Shown piece after piece: positions 36,865-47,000 of a stretch of DNA of 64,000 nucleotides. The stretch's first letter is position 1, and each line of letters starts with the position of its first letter. A model generated the notes under the pieces. It did no database searches. It worked only from the letters and a program-made list of their open reading frames with translations, and was not told where the DNA came from. The position numbers were made by a program, and so were the translations under genes. Origin of the DNA: Bryobacterales bacterium (GTDB lineage: Bacteria; Acidobacteriota; Terriglobia; Bryobacterales; UBA6623); assembly GCA_028819255.1 (NCBI GenBank), contig JAPPMB010000137.1:1-64000 (forward strand), read 5' to 3'.

Positions 36865-38154
36865 TTACGGCTGGACGCTCTCGCGTTGTTCCAGCTCGGC
36901 CAGCTTGTTCCTCGCGGCAGAGGCCAGCGGCGCATTCGGCGCGGTACGCAGGAAGGTCCGGTAGCTCTCGGCCGCTTTGGCGAAGTCGGACTTGTTCTCC
37001 TGAGCCAGGCCCAGAATCAGGTGGACTCTCGGCCGCTCGCTCGCTTCGCCACGTGCGATCATTGTCGTCGCCATCTTCTCCGCAGCGTCGATCTTGCCTT
37101 GACTGATGGCGGCGACGGCCGCTTTGTAGCGGACTGCAGGCGACGGGGGAAACAAGGCCAGATAGCGATCCGCAAGCGACTCAAGCTCCGGCCAGTCCTT
37201 GCGCCGGAAAGCGGCCTCGATCAGCGGTTCGTACGGCCGCAAGTAGCTTGAATCGGCGCCAATCGACCGCTGGTACGCCAGGCGGGCGCCCGCGGCGTCG
37301 CCGAGCCCCGACCGGGCCTCTCCCAAGGCCCACCACGCGGCTGCAAATCGCGAGTAGAGCTTCACGGCCCGCTCGAGCTGGCGAGCCGCCTGCCTGTACT
37401 TCGGGTCTTTCTGAACCAGTGCCTCGAGCCCCTTGCGGAATGCGCCGGTGGCGGCCTTTGGCGCCGCGAGTGTCGTTGGACTGAAAGCACTGCCCTTGAC
37501 CCCGTCGAGTCGATGGAGGACTAGCGTGCCTACGTTCAGCGCCCCCATGCCACGGAAATCCCGCAGACGCAGCCGGTCCGAACGGTAGCCCGGCAACTCC
37601 ACCAGCAGAACACAGTGAGAGAGGTTCGGCACTCGGAACCCTGCCTGGCGCGTCGGTCCCTCGAATCCTGTCGTGGGATACAGCGGAGACAGCGCAGACT
37701 GGCTTGAGTCAATGATTCGGACGGCCGAGGTGTTTTCGGGATAGAAGCTGAATCGGCCCTGGGCGTCGGTCAGATCCTGCGGAGAGGATCCCGCAAGCTC
37801 CGAAGCGTCTCCTCCGCGCAGGAAGCGCTCGGACATTGCGCCGCAATCCATTCTGACGACCACGCTCTCTGCAGGCGGTTCGCCGTCTTGCATGATCACT
37901 CGGCCGTGAATGTAGATCGGCTGGACGGGCCCTCTCCGGTAAGAGGGCGCCGTCCTTCCGCGCCGCTGAGCCTCGTCTTTGGAGCCTGTCCGAGATTGCG
38001 TTGTCGACGACCCGCTTGCTGCCCCGGACTCACCGGCTCGGGTTCCGCTCCCGGTACTTGCCTGTGAGGACGAACCCGGTCCCTGCGCCTGCGCCCAGAG
38101 GACACTTGCACTCGCAAGGAGGCAAATCACGCGAAGAATGGAATTGGGCGTCAT
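36865..38154 (-). CDS. Secreted TPR protein with a carboxypeptidase-regulatory-like N-terminal domain
   Basis: The 429-residue product begins with a signal peptide (ILRVICLLASASVLWAQAQ), then a Ser/Gly/Thr-rich linker, then a domain around residues 80-220 with the pattern of carboxypeptidase-regulatory-like sandwiches (HGRVIMQDGEPPAESVVVRM, DAQGRFSF). Residues 240-425 are tetratricopeptide-like helix pairs, ending in an Ala/Leu-rich coil. ATG at 38154 is chosen at the start of the signal. Such proteins are common in Acidobacteriota and may be adaptor or envelope proteins. No partner is evident; it is divergent from the DUF1592 gene. Confidence 0.8.
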   Translation of the reverse strand: MTPNSILRVICLLASASVLWAQAQGPGSSSQASTGSGTRAGESGAASGSSTTQSRTGSKDEAQRRGRTAPSYRRGPVQPIYIHGRVIMQDGEPPAESVVVRMDCGAMSERFLRGGDASELAGSSPQDLTDAQGRFSFYPENTSAVRIIDSSQSALSPLYPTTGFEGPTRQAGFRVPNLSHCVLLVELPGYRSDRLRLRDFRGMGALNVGTLVLHRLDGVKGSAFSPTTLAAPKAATGAFRKGLEALVQKDPKYRQAARQLERAVKLYSRFAAAWWALGEARSGLGDAAGARLAYQRSIGADSSYLRPYEPLIEAAFRRKDWPELESLADRYLALFPPSPAVRYKAAVAAISQGKIDAAEKMATTMIARGEASERPRVHLILGLAQENKSDFAKAAESYRTFLRTAPNAPLASAARNKLAELEQRESVQP

Positions 38155-38336
38155 CCTCGAATAGGAACTTCGCCCTTTCGTCGGCTCATGCGGCGGGTCG
38201 TTGGACGAACCGGTTTCGCGCACAGCCTCAGTCTAAGGGGGCCAACTGCCACGAAAGCGTTTGCGCGCAGTCTGTGGCTCTTAACCGGTATCGGGTTCCG
38301 GACGAGCCTTGATACGATATCCATAGGCTCGGCTGA

Positions 38337-40691
38337 ATGACTCGCTGTGTGTATTTGAGTCTCAGCGCGACCTTGGTGTTGGTCGCGATCTGCGCACCGG
38401 CCACACCGGCTCAAGCCTTGGACGCGGAGGTGTCACTTCCGACCTTCGTGGGCCAATATTGTTTGGCCTGTCATGGTTCCGACACAAGGACGGCCGGTCT
38501 GGATCTGGAGGGATTGGTCGCCGTCGAGGTGTCACGGAATCCCGAGCGATGGGAAGCGGTCGTCCGGAAGCTCCGTGCGCGACAGATGCCGCCTCCGGGC
38601 ATCCCTAGGCCGGACGAAGCGGCATACCGAACCGCGACCGAGTCCATCAGCGAGCTGCTTGACCGCCATGCGGCTGCCAAGCCGAACCCAGGCCGGGTCG
38701 GGACCTTTCGAAGGCTGAACCGGACGGAGTACCGCAACTCCATCCGCGATCTCCTAGGTCTGGACGTCAATGTCGAGGCCCTGCTGCCGGCTGACGAGGC
38801 CAGCCACGGATTCGACAACGTCACGGTGGGCGACCTGCCCCCAATGCTGCTCGAGCGCTACGTATCGGCGGCCGAGAAGATCAGCCGACTTGCGGCGGGC
38901 CGGGCCGGCCGGGTTCCCGACGCCCACACGGTTCGGGTGCCGCCGGACCTGACACAGGAGGGCCACATCGAAGGGCTTCCGCTGGGCACGCGCGGCGGGA
39001 CGGTCGTCCCGTACACCTTTCCAGTGGACGGAGAGTACGAAATCTCGGTCCGACTGTCGCGGGACCGCAACGAGGACATCGAGGGCCTGAGCCGCCCGCA
39101 CCAGCTGGAGCTGCTGGTCGACCGAGAGAGGGTGGCGCTGTTCGACGTGAAGCCGCCGCCGAAAGGCAACGACCACCGCCTTGCGGACAGTCATCTCACG
39201 GCTCGACTCGCAGTGGCCGCGGGCCCCCGCCTGGTCGGGGCCACGTTCCTGATGGACCCCGCCGTGCTCCTCGAGTCCCAGCGTCAGCCCTACCAGGCCC
39301 GCTTCAACTTCTACAGGCACCGAAGGACGCAGCCCGCAATCTACTCGGTGACCATCGTCGGGCCGGTCAGCCAGGCGGGTGTCAGCCCGACTCCAAGCCG
39401 GAAGCGGATCTTCACCTGCGAACCCCAAGTGCCATCGGAGAGCGAGGCGTGCGCCGAGTCGATTCTGGGCAGGCTGGCAGCTAAGGCCTACCGGCGCCCG
39501 CTCATGCCGAGCGACCTTGAAGGACCGATGCGGTTCTACCGCCGGGCGGCAGTCGAGGAGGGCGAGGGATTCGAGGCCGGGATCGAGCGAGGGCTTTCCG
39601 CCATTCTGGTCAGCCCGCAGTTTCTGTTCCGCATCGAACGCGAGGCCAAGGACATCCCCTCCGGCACCGCGTATCGAGTCAGCGACTTCGAGCTGGCGTC
39701 CAGGCTGTCGTACTTCCTGTGGAGTAGCCTGCCGGACGAAGCACTGCTCGATGCGGCCGCAAGCGGCGGGCTCCATGCCGCCTCGAACCTGGAGCCGCAG
39801 GTGCGCCGCATGCTCGCGGACCCCCGATCCAAGTCGCTGGTCGACAATTTTGCCTCACAGTGGCTGCACCTCCGGAATCTTGACTCGATCCGTCCCGACA
39901 TGCGCCTCTTTCCGGACTTCGACGACAATCTGCGACAGGCTCTTCGCAAGGAAACGGAGCTGCTGCTTGAGAGCGTGATCCGGGAGGACCGGAGCGTCCT
40001 GGATCTGCTCAGCGCGGACTACACCTTCCTTAACGAGCGGCTTGCAAAGCACTACGGCATTCCGAACGTCTACGGAACCCGTTTTCGCCGGGTGAAGCTT
40101 CCTGACGCAAGTGTTCGTGGCGGTCTGCTGCGCCACGGCAGCGTCCTGACGGTCACGTCGTACGCGACGCGGACATCGCCGGTGATCCGAGGCAAGTGGA
40201 TTCTCGAGAACGTCCTGGCCATGCCCCCGCCCCCTCCTCCCGCAGACGTCCCCGAATTGAAGGACAACACGGTGTCGGGCAAGCTCTCAGTCCGCGAGCG
40301 GCTCGCGGAGCATCGGGCGAACCCGGCCTGCGCAAGCTGCCACAATCCGATGGACCCTCTGGGATTCGCCCTGGAGAACTACGATGCCGTGGGCCGGTGG
40401 CGAACCCGCGATGGAGGGGAGCCGATAAATCCTTCCGGCCAGCTGGCCGACGGCACGCATGTCGATGGCGTCGAAGGCCTGGAGCGGGCGCTGCTTCAGC
40501 GTCCGGAACTTTTCGCCGGAGCACTGGCCGAGAAGCTTCTCACGTTCGGACTTGGGCGTGGCGTCGAATACTACGACGCGCCGGCGGTTCGCGAGATCGT
40601 ACGGCAGGCCGCGGCGGATGATTTCCGGTTTTCTTCACTTATCCTAGGTGTAACTGGAAGCATGCCGTTTCAGATGAGGAGGTCGCGATGA
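38337..40691 (+). CDS. DUF1592-family cytochrome-like protein (DUF1587-1592-1588-1585)
   Basis: This 784-residue secreted protein starts with a signal peptide and a haem-type motif CLACH at residues 42-46. The order DUF1587 (FRRLNRTEYRNSIRDLLGLDV), DUF1595/DUF1592 (the ASRLSYFLWSSLPDEALL segment), DUF1588 (SVLTVTSYATRTSPVIRGKW) and DUF1585 (VDGVEGLERALLQRPELFAGALAEKLLTFGLG) follows. A second CxxCH, CASCHNPMDPLGF, is present. It overlaps the following DUF1552 gene by four bases (ATGA). This pair is a fixed unit in Planctomycetes and Acidobacteriota. Its biochemical role is not established. Confidence 0.95.
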   Translation: MTRCVYLSLSATLVLVAICAPATPAQALDAEVSLPTFVGQYCLACHGSDTRTAGLDLEGLVAVEVSRNPERWEAVVRKLRARQMPPPGIPRPDEAAYRTATESISELLDRHAAAKPNPGRVGTFRRLNRTEYRNSIRDLLGLDVNVEALLPADEASHGFDNVTVGDLPPMLLERYVSAAEKISRLAAGRAGRVPDAHTVRVPPDLTQEGHIEGLPLGTRGGTVVPYTFPVDGEYEISVRLSRDRNEDIEGLSRPHQLELLVDRERVALFDVKPPPKGNDHRLADSHLTARLAVAAGPRLVGATFLMDPAVLLESQRQPYQARFNFYRHRRTQPAIYSVTIVGPVSQAGVSPTPSRKRIFTCEPQVPSESEACAESILGRLAAKAYRRPLMPSDLEGPMRFYRRAAVEEGEGFEAGIERGLSAILVSPQFLFRIEREAKDIPSGTAYRVSDFELASRLSYFLWSSLPDEALLDAAASGGLHAASNLEPQVRRMLADPRSKSLVDNFASQWLHLRNLDSIRPDMRLFPDFDDNLRQALRKETELLLESVIREDRSVLDLLSADYTFLNERLAKHYGIPNVYGTRFRRVKLPDASVRGGLLRHGSVLTVTSYATRTSPVIRGKWILENVLAMPPPPPPADVPELKDNTVSGKLSVRERLAEHRANPACASCHNPMDPLGFALENYDAVGRWRTRDGGEPINPSGQLADGTHVDGVEGLERALLQRPELFAGALAEKLLTFGLGRGVEYYDAPAVREIVRQAAADDFRFSSLILGVTGSMPFQMRRSR

Positions 40692-42031
40692 TTCTCACCA
40701 AGAAGGCGCTTCCGCGCCGGACGTTCCTGAGAGGTACCGGAGCGACGCTGTCCCTGCCCCTGCTCGACGCGATGGTCCCGCCGCTCACGGCCCTCTCCAA
40801 GACTCCGGCGAAGCCGGTGAGGAGACTCGGGTTCGTCTACGTTCCAATGGGCTCGGACATTTCGCGATGGACTCCGCCCGGAGGAGAGAAGCTCGAGGAA
40901 CTTTCGCCGACGCTTTCCTCCCTGAGCCCCGTGATCGACGACATCACGGTCGTCAGCAACCTTGAGCTGAAGAACTCCTATCCGGGGACCCACGCCACCT
41001 CGAACGCCGGCTTCCTCAGCGCGGCCAAAGCGAAATGGACGGAGAGCACGGACTACTACCTGGGGACAACGGCCGACCAGATCGCCGCAAGGCAGATCGG
41101 CCAGGAGACGAGGCTGCCGTCGCTCGAGATGGCCATCGATCTGATGTCGATGGTGGGGCAGTGCGACAACGGGTTCGCCTGCGTGTACCAGAACAACCTC
41201 TCGTGGTCGTCCCCCACGACGCCGCTGCCGGCAGAGGCTCATCCAAGGATCGTCTTCGAGCGCCTGTTCGGGGAGGGCGGATCCCCGGAAGACCGTCGCG
41301 AGGCGCTGCGCCGCAAGGCGAGCCTCCTCGATTGGGTTGTTGAAGACACGCAGAGGCTGCAGTCGGATCTCGGGCCTGAGGATCGAGCGCGAGTGGACCA
41401 GTACCTGACTTCGATCCGCGAGGTCGAGCGCCGGATCCAGAAGGCGGAGGCCGAAAGCGCGGACGGGGCGTTGCCCGACCTCGACCGCCCGGTGGGCGTC
41501 CCGGCGGCGTACGGCGATCACGCGAAGCTGATGTTCGACCTGCAGGTGCTTGCCATGCAAGCGGACATCACCCGGGTCATCACGTTCCAGCTGGCGCGCG
41601 AGACCAGCACCAGGACCTACGCGGAAGCAGGAGTTCCCGAGCCCCATCACCCGCTGACCCACCACGGCAACAATCCCGAGAAGATTGCCAAGGTAGCCAA
41701 GATCAACGGCTTTCATGTCTCGCTGTTCTCAGCGTTTCTGGAAAAGCTCAAGGCCACCAGGGAAGGGGAGGGGTCACTGCTGGACAACACGGCGTACCTC
41801 TACGGCAGCGGGATGGGGAACCCGAATGTCCATGACCACACCAATCTGCCGATTCTCGTGGCGGGAGGTGCCGCAGGAGGAATCAGGGGTGGTCGCCACA
41901 TCAGGTACTCGGAGCCGACACCTCTCGCGAATCTTCACCTGACGCTGCTCGACCGGGTCGGGATTCGCCTGGACCAGTTCGCCGACAGCAACGGCCTGAT
42001 CGAAGATCTGGCAGAGCCCCTCAGCATCTAG
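40688..42031 (+). CDS. DUF1552 protein, Tat-exported
   Basis: The 447-residue protein has a Tat motif PRRTFLRGTGATLSLPLLDA. The family core FVYVPMGSDISRWTP, then SNLELKNSYPGTHATSNAGFL and YLYGSGMGNPNVHDHTNLPIL, is intact. DUF1552 proteins belong to the same superfamily as DUF1501 and always travel with DUF1592 proteins. ATG at 40688 overlaps the stop of the DUF1592 gene, so they are translated together. The product would be folded in the cytoplasm, perhaps with a cofactor, before export. Its activity is unknown. Confidence 0.95.
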   Translation: MILTKKALPRRTFLRGTGATLSLPLLDAMVPPLTALSKTPAKPVRRLGFVYVPMGSDISRWTPPGGEKLEELSPTLSSLSPVIDDITVVSNLELKNSYPGTHATSNAGFLSAAKAKWTESTDYYLGTTADQIAARQIGQETRLPSLEMAIDLMSMVGQCDNGFACVYQNNLSWSSPTTPLPAEAHPRIVFERLFGEGGSPEDRREALRRKASLLDWVVEDTQRLQSDLGPEDRARVDQYLTSIREVERRIQKAEAESADGALPDLDRPVGVPAAYGDHAKLMFDLQVLAMQADITRVITFQLARETSTRTYAEAGVPEPHHPLTHHGNNPEKIAKVAKINGFHVSLFSAFLEKLKATREGEGSLLDNTAYLYGSGMGNPNVHDHTNLPILVAGGAAGGIRGGRHIRYSEPTPLANLHLTLLDRVGIRLDQFADSNGLIEDLAEPLSI

Positions 42032-42056
42032 GGTTTCCGAAGCGGAGCGGTCAGCG

Positions 42057-43562
42057 ATGAGGGGACATCCAAGGGCGATCGGCTGGGTTGGAGTCGCGGC
42101 CCTCGCAGCGTCGTCGGCATTCGGAGACGCATCCTCATCAACTTCGCTTGCGGACGCGGCAGAACTTGGCGACTCGGAGAGGGTCCGTACTCTGTTGGCC
42201 TCGGGAGGCGACCCCAACGCGACCCAGGTTGACGGAATGACGGCCCTGCACTGGGCGGTCCATCGTGACGACCTGGCCACAGCGGAACTGCTTGTGGAAT
42301 CCGGTGCTTCGGTCCGGACCTCCAGCCGATACGGCGTAGCGCCTCTTTCTCTGGCCTGTGTCAACGGGAGCCGGGAGATGGTTGAACTGCTGCTCGATGC
42401 GGGAGCCGATCCCAACACCACGCTCCGCGGTGGCGAAACCGTCCTGATGACCGCTTCGCGGACCGGAAGGGTAGGGGCCGTCAAGGCTCTCCTCAGCCAT
42501 GGCGCAGAGGTCGGGGCGAGGGAGAGCACCGCCCGGCAAACGGCTCTGATGTGGTCCGCGGCGGAGGGACATGCGGATGTCGTGCGGGAATTGGTCCGGG
42601 CCGGCGCCAACCCCAGCGCACGCCTGGCATCCGGATTCACTCCGCTGCTTTTTGCAGCTCGCGAAGGGCGCATCGACGCACTCCGTGAACTGCTGGAGGC
42701 CGGTGCGGACCCCAACGACCTGATCCGACCGCCAGCCGACGCGCCGAGCCAGGCGCGAGGCTACAGGGGTGCGCCGCCGTTCGGCGCAAGCGCATTGCTG
42801 ATTGCGGTCGAGAACGGCCACTTCGAACTCGCCGTTGAGCTCCTCGATGCGGGTGCCGACCCAAACGCCGCGATGCCGGGATATACCGTGCTCCACGCAA
42901 TTGCACGCGCCAGGAAGCCGGGCATGGGCGACAACGATCCGCCTCCGCAAGGCTCCGGAGACTTGAGCAGTCTTGGTTTCGTGCGCGAGATCGCGCGCCG
43001 CGGCGCGGATCTCAACGCAAGGATGCCGAAGAACATCAACCTCGGCAACACGAGGCTCAGGAAACTCGGAGCAACGCCGTACTTTCTTGCCGCCCAGAGC
43101 GCGGACGCCGAACTCATGCGGACGCTTGCATCGCTTGGAGCCGATGTTCGGATCCCGAACGCTGACAACAGCACCCCGCTCATGGCCGCGGCCGGTCTGG
43201 GAACGCGGTCGCCGGGTGAGGATGCGGGAACGGAACCTGAGGTTCTGGAGGCCGTGGGAGTCGCGTTGGAGCTCGGGGCGGACATCAATGCCGTTGACGA
43301 CAACGGAGAGACAGCCATGCACGGCGCCGCCTACAAGAACCTTCCCGCCGTGGTCGAGTACCTCGCGTCGAAGGGTGCGGAGCTCAGCGTGTGGAACACC
43401 GAGAACCGATTCGGATGGACACCCCTCGCGATCGCGACAGGCTACCGGTTCGGCAACTTCAAGCCGTCCCAGGTCACGGTCGACGCAATTCGCCGCGTCA
43501 TGCTCGCCGATGGCGTGCTGCCACCTGAGCGGATCGAAGCGACGACGCAGCAGATCTACTGA
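42057..43562 (+). CDS. Secreted ankyrin-repeat protein
   Basis: This 501-residue protein has a signal peptide (MRGHPRAIGWVGVAALAASSAFG) and about ten ankyrin repeats, for example DGMTALHWAVHRDDLATAEL, GVAPLSLACVNGSREMVELL and ENGHFELAVELLDAGADPNA. It begins 25 bases after DUF1552, so the three genes DUF1592-DUF1552-ankyrin form one operon. This triplet is repeatedly seen in Acidobacteriota. Ankyrin repeats bind other proteins, so a structural or partner-binding role in the same complex is a reasonable guess. Confidence 0.9.
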   Translation: MRGHPRAIGWVGVAALAASSAFGDASSSTSLADAAELGDSERVRTLLASGGDPNATQVDGMTALHWAVHRDDLATAELLVESGASVRTSSRYGVAPLSLACVNGSREMVELLLDAGADPNTTLRGGETVLMTASRTGRVGAVKALLSHGAEVGARESTARQTALMWSAAEGHADVVRELVRAGANPSARLASGFTPLLFAAREGRIDALRELLEAGADPNDLIRPPADAPSQARGYRGAPPFGASALLIAVENGHFELAVELLDAGADPNAAMPGYTVLHAIARARKPGMGDNDPPPQGSGDLSSLGFVREIARRGADLNARMPKNINLGNTRLRKLGATPYFLAAQSADAELMRTLASLGADVRIPNADNSTPLMAAAGLGTRSPGEDAGTEPEVLEAVGVALELGADINAVDDNGETAMHGAAYKNLPAVVEYLASKGAELSVWNTENRFGWTPLAIATGYRFGNFKPSQVTVDAIRRVMLADGVLPPERIEATTQQIY

Positions 43563-43907
43563 CGCGAAACGCCCTGGCCGCCCGGTGCTGAATCGCGGGC
43601 GGCAGGCAGCGACACAATCGCGCACGCCCGGCACTCGGATCCGACGCCCACGAGGCTAGGGCGCTCATGGAACCTGAATGGGCCTTTCCCGCGGTACCCC
43701 TCGAACCGGTGGTGCAGCGCTTCGCCCGCTCGCGCTTCAATCGGTCTCTCGGATCGGATCGACGGCGCGCCTCGCGGAGCTCCGCCCCAGCGCCCCACTC
43801 CCGAATGGGCGGCTCCTCCGTCCCGCGCGGCCCGCATTTCACTGCGAAACGCCGCCGGATCGCCGTCTGTACTCTCGGCAGAGCCCACCAGATCCTCCGG
43901 TAGCGTT

Positions 43908-43919
43908 CTTTCCGGAAAG
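43908..43919. promoter_or_regulatory. 12-base perfect palindrome upstream of TonB receptor 2
   Basis: CTTTCCGGAAAG is an uninterrupted palindrome about 55 bases before the putative -35 box of the receptor gene. It could be an operator for a dimeric regulator. Chance occurrence is possible. Confidence 0.3.
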
Positions 43920-43973
43920 TCCGCATAATCTTGCATCCGAAACGGAATGTTGCTGAGAAACACTGATTTTCGA

Positions 43974-44002
43974 TTGACAGCAGCCAGTGAAAGGAGTAAG
44001 AA
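43974..44002 (+). promoter_or_regulatory. Sigma70-like promoter for TonB receptor 2
   Basis: TTGACA (43974-43979), a perfect -35 box, is followed after 17 bases by TAAGAA (43997-44002), matching the -10 consensus at three of six positions. The leader to ATG 44043 would be about 35 bases and contains AAGGAGG. Confidence 0.5.
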
Positions 44003-44042
44003 AAGGCGGCAAGCTAGGTTCCCGAAGGCAAGGAGGTTCAGG

Positions 44043-47000
44043 ATGCACACTCGAGGTATCTTCATTTCCCTAGTGGTTCTTCTCCTGACGGCGCCGCTGA
44101 TCGCCCAGATCAACACAGGGACGATTTTCGGCACCGTGCGGGATTCCCAGGGCGCGGTGGTCCCCGGCGCCGACGTCACGGTCACGCTGACCAGCCTGGG
44201 CGACTCCGTCGTGCTGAGCACCAATGAAGCCGGCGTGTACCAGGCCGCAGGCTTGCGTCCCGGCATGTACCAGGTCCGGGCCGAGACGGACGGCTTCAAG
44301 ACGGCGGTACGGGACGAGATCCGGCTCGCCATCCAGCAGCGTCTGGAGGTAGGGTTCACGCTCGAAGTCGGAGACGTGACCGAGCAGGTGCAGGTCGTTG
44401 CGCCGGTTGTGGGCGTGGAGACGGAGAGCGGCCAGCTCGGCACCGTGATCGAAGCCGGTGAGATCGCGGACCTCCCGCTCGACGGCCGGCGCTACTCCGA
44501 CCTGATTCTGCTCAGCCCCGGCGCGGTCCCTGCACCGGGCGCGCGGTCCAACCCGCGCGAAGCACGGATCAATGTCGACGGCAACTTCTCGCTGCAGAAC
44601 TACTTCGCCCTCAACGGAGTCGACAACAACACGTTCACGACCAACGGGCAGGAGCGGAGTCCACAGGCCGTTCAGCCCCCGCCCGACGCTCTCCAGTCCT
44701 TCAAGATCCAGACCCGGACCTACGATGCGGAGTTCGGGTGGAGCCAGGGCGCGGTCATCAACGCCGAGATCAAGTCGGGAGCGAACAACTTCCACGGTTC
44801 GGGCTGGTACTTCCTCCGCAATGACAAGCTCAACGCCAACAACTTCTTCAACAACGCAGCCGGCATCGAGCGAGGGGCCGAGAACCGAGGGCAGTACGGA
44901 CTGACCATCGGCGGCCCCGTCGCCCGGGACAGGACCTTCTTTTTCGCCGACTACCAGCGCACGGACGCCAGCAAGGCCGGCGGCGCGAACGGAACGGTTC
45001 CCACCGCGCAAATGAGACAGGGCATCTTCACGGGCGACCGCGACCTGGAGATCGACCGGGACGCCGACGGCACGCCCTTCTATCCCGAAATCGTGCCGTG
45101 CGTCGACGAAGCCAACGACATCCTCAACCTCACGGCGAGCCGAACCGATGGACGGCCTTGCGGCGATCCGGCGGGCATGGCGCTCGGTGCGCTGTATCCG
45201 GATCCCAACGCCGGCAAATTCGGCTTCCAGTCGGCCCTCGACGTTCCGCTGGAACAGAACTCGTACGATGTCCGGATCGACCACCGCCTGACCGACAAGG
45301 ACACGCTGTACGGCTCCTACAGCTTTCTCCAAACCGACACCATCGTCGAGCAGGGCCCGTTTCCGAATCCGCTGGCCACGGGGGGATTCACCGCCAACAG
45401 CTATGTTCGCGGCCAGCTGATGGCGCTGACCTGGAACCGGATCTTCAGTCCGTCCGTGTTCAACAGCTTGCGGTTCGGGTTCAACCGCATCTACTCGACG
45501 TCCGATCCCATCGCGCCGGAAGGCGACGCCGGGCCCGAATTCGGGCTGAATTCCCTGCCTGGCACATTCGCCTACGGCCTCCCGCCGATCCGCGTCTCCG
45601 GCTATTCGATGCTCGGAACCTCGGAATGGAGGCCGCAGTTCCAGGTTTCCCAGGTCTTCCAGCTGCTCGACAACCTCAGCGTCATCCGAGGCAACCACTC
45701 GTTCAAGCTCGGGTTCGAGTACAAGCGCGCCATGAACGAGTATCTGGACGTGAAGGCGCCGAACGGTCGCTACATCATCCCCAGAAGCTATGTCGGCGAC
45801 GGCTTCGCCAACCTGCTCCTCGGCAACGTCGGCCGGGTCGAGGCCACCTCCGCACTGGTTCCCCGCACCTATACGGACGGCTTCATGTTCTATCTCCAGG
45901 ACTCCTACAAGGCCTCGTCCAACCTCACACTCAACTACGGAGTCCGCTACGAGTACTTCACGCCCATCCAGGAGCGCGACAGCCTGATGTCCAACTTCGA
46001 TCCCAACGCGAACGGGGGCCGCGGTGCCCTGATCACCGCCAATCCCGGAGACCTCGGGACGGTGCCGTGCGAGTTCGAATGCGTGCAGCGCGCACAGGGC
46101 GACGGGATTTTCGCCAGAGCCCTGGTCCATCCCGATCGCAACAATCTCGCGCCCAGGTTCGGCGCGGCCTATCGTGTCGGAGACCATACGGTGATCCGAG
46201 GCGGCTACGCGATCTTCTATCAGGCGATCGACAGAATGGGGAGTTCGGCTGCGCTTTCGTTGAATCCGCCCCAGCTGATCGAATTCCGCGGCCAGGAGTC
46301 GCAGTTCCACGAGCCACCGAAGATGCTGCTTAGCGACCCGTTCCCCGGCGGCAGCAACGAGTTCAATCCCCAGAGAATCGATCTCCGGAGCCGGAGCTTG
46401 TTCGAGACCGCGCCGTGGTCGCAGCAGTACAGCTTCGGCTTTCAGTTCCAGCTCGAGCAGAGCTACTTGTTGGACCTCTCGTACGTCGGCGGAGACTCGA
46501 ACCGCATCCGCAAGCTCCAGCCCTTGAACCAAGGCTACCTGCACCCGGACGGACAAGTCTCGAACCCGTTTCCGGACTGGGCGCGTCTGAGCGACCACCT
46601 GGCCAGCAACGGCAGTGCCAACTACAACGCCCTACAGGTGAGCCTGCGGCGGGCAATGGTCGGCGGATTGGCCTTCAACATGAACTACACATGGAGCAAA
46701 GCCTTGGGAGACACGCAGGACAATCTCTCGGGTGGGGCGTCCTTCAGCAACGTGCGGCCGCAGAACGCCTACGACCTGGCCGCCGACTACGGACGGCTGG
46801 TCTTCGACCAAGCGCATCGTTTCGTGTTCAACTGGACTTGGGAGATTCCGTTCCCCACCGAAAGCTCCGCGCGGCACGTGCTGGGCGGCTGGCAGTTCAA
46901 CGGCATCTGGAGCTCCACCTCCGGTTCTCCCATCGGCATCCGCGGCCCCGACCGGAGCCGCACGCGGAGCCAGAACGCCCGGGCGGACTGCATCGGCGAC

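Larger units (their letters stand above)
43563..44042. other. Upstream region of TonB receptor 2
   Basis: No gene is recognised in these 480 bases. The last 100 bases become AT-richer and carry the palindrome, promoter and ribosome-binding site of the following receptor gene (AAGGAGG at 44030-44036 before ATG 44043). Confidence 0.6.

Noticed and set aside
44070-46598. An 842-codon minus-strand frame antisense to TonB receptor 2
   Set aside because: It is the complement of codons with a strong G/C third position. No family motif is present.
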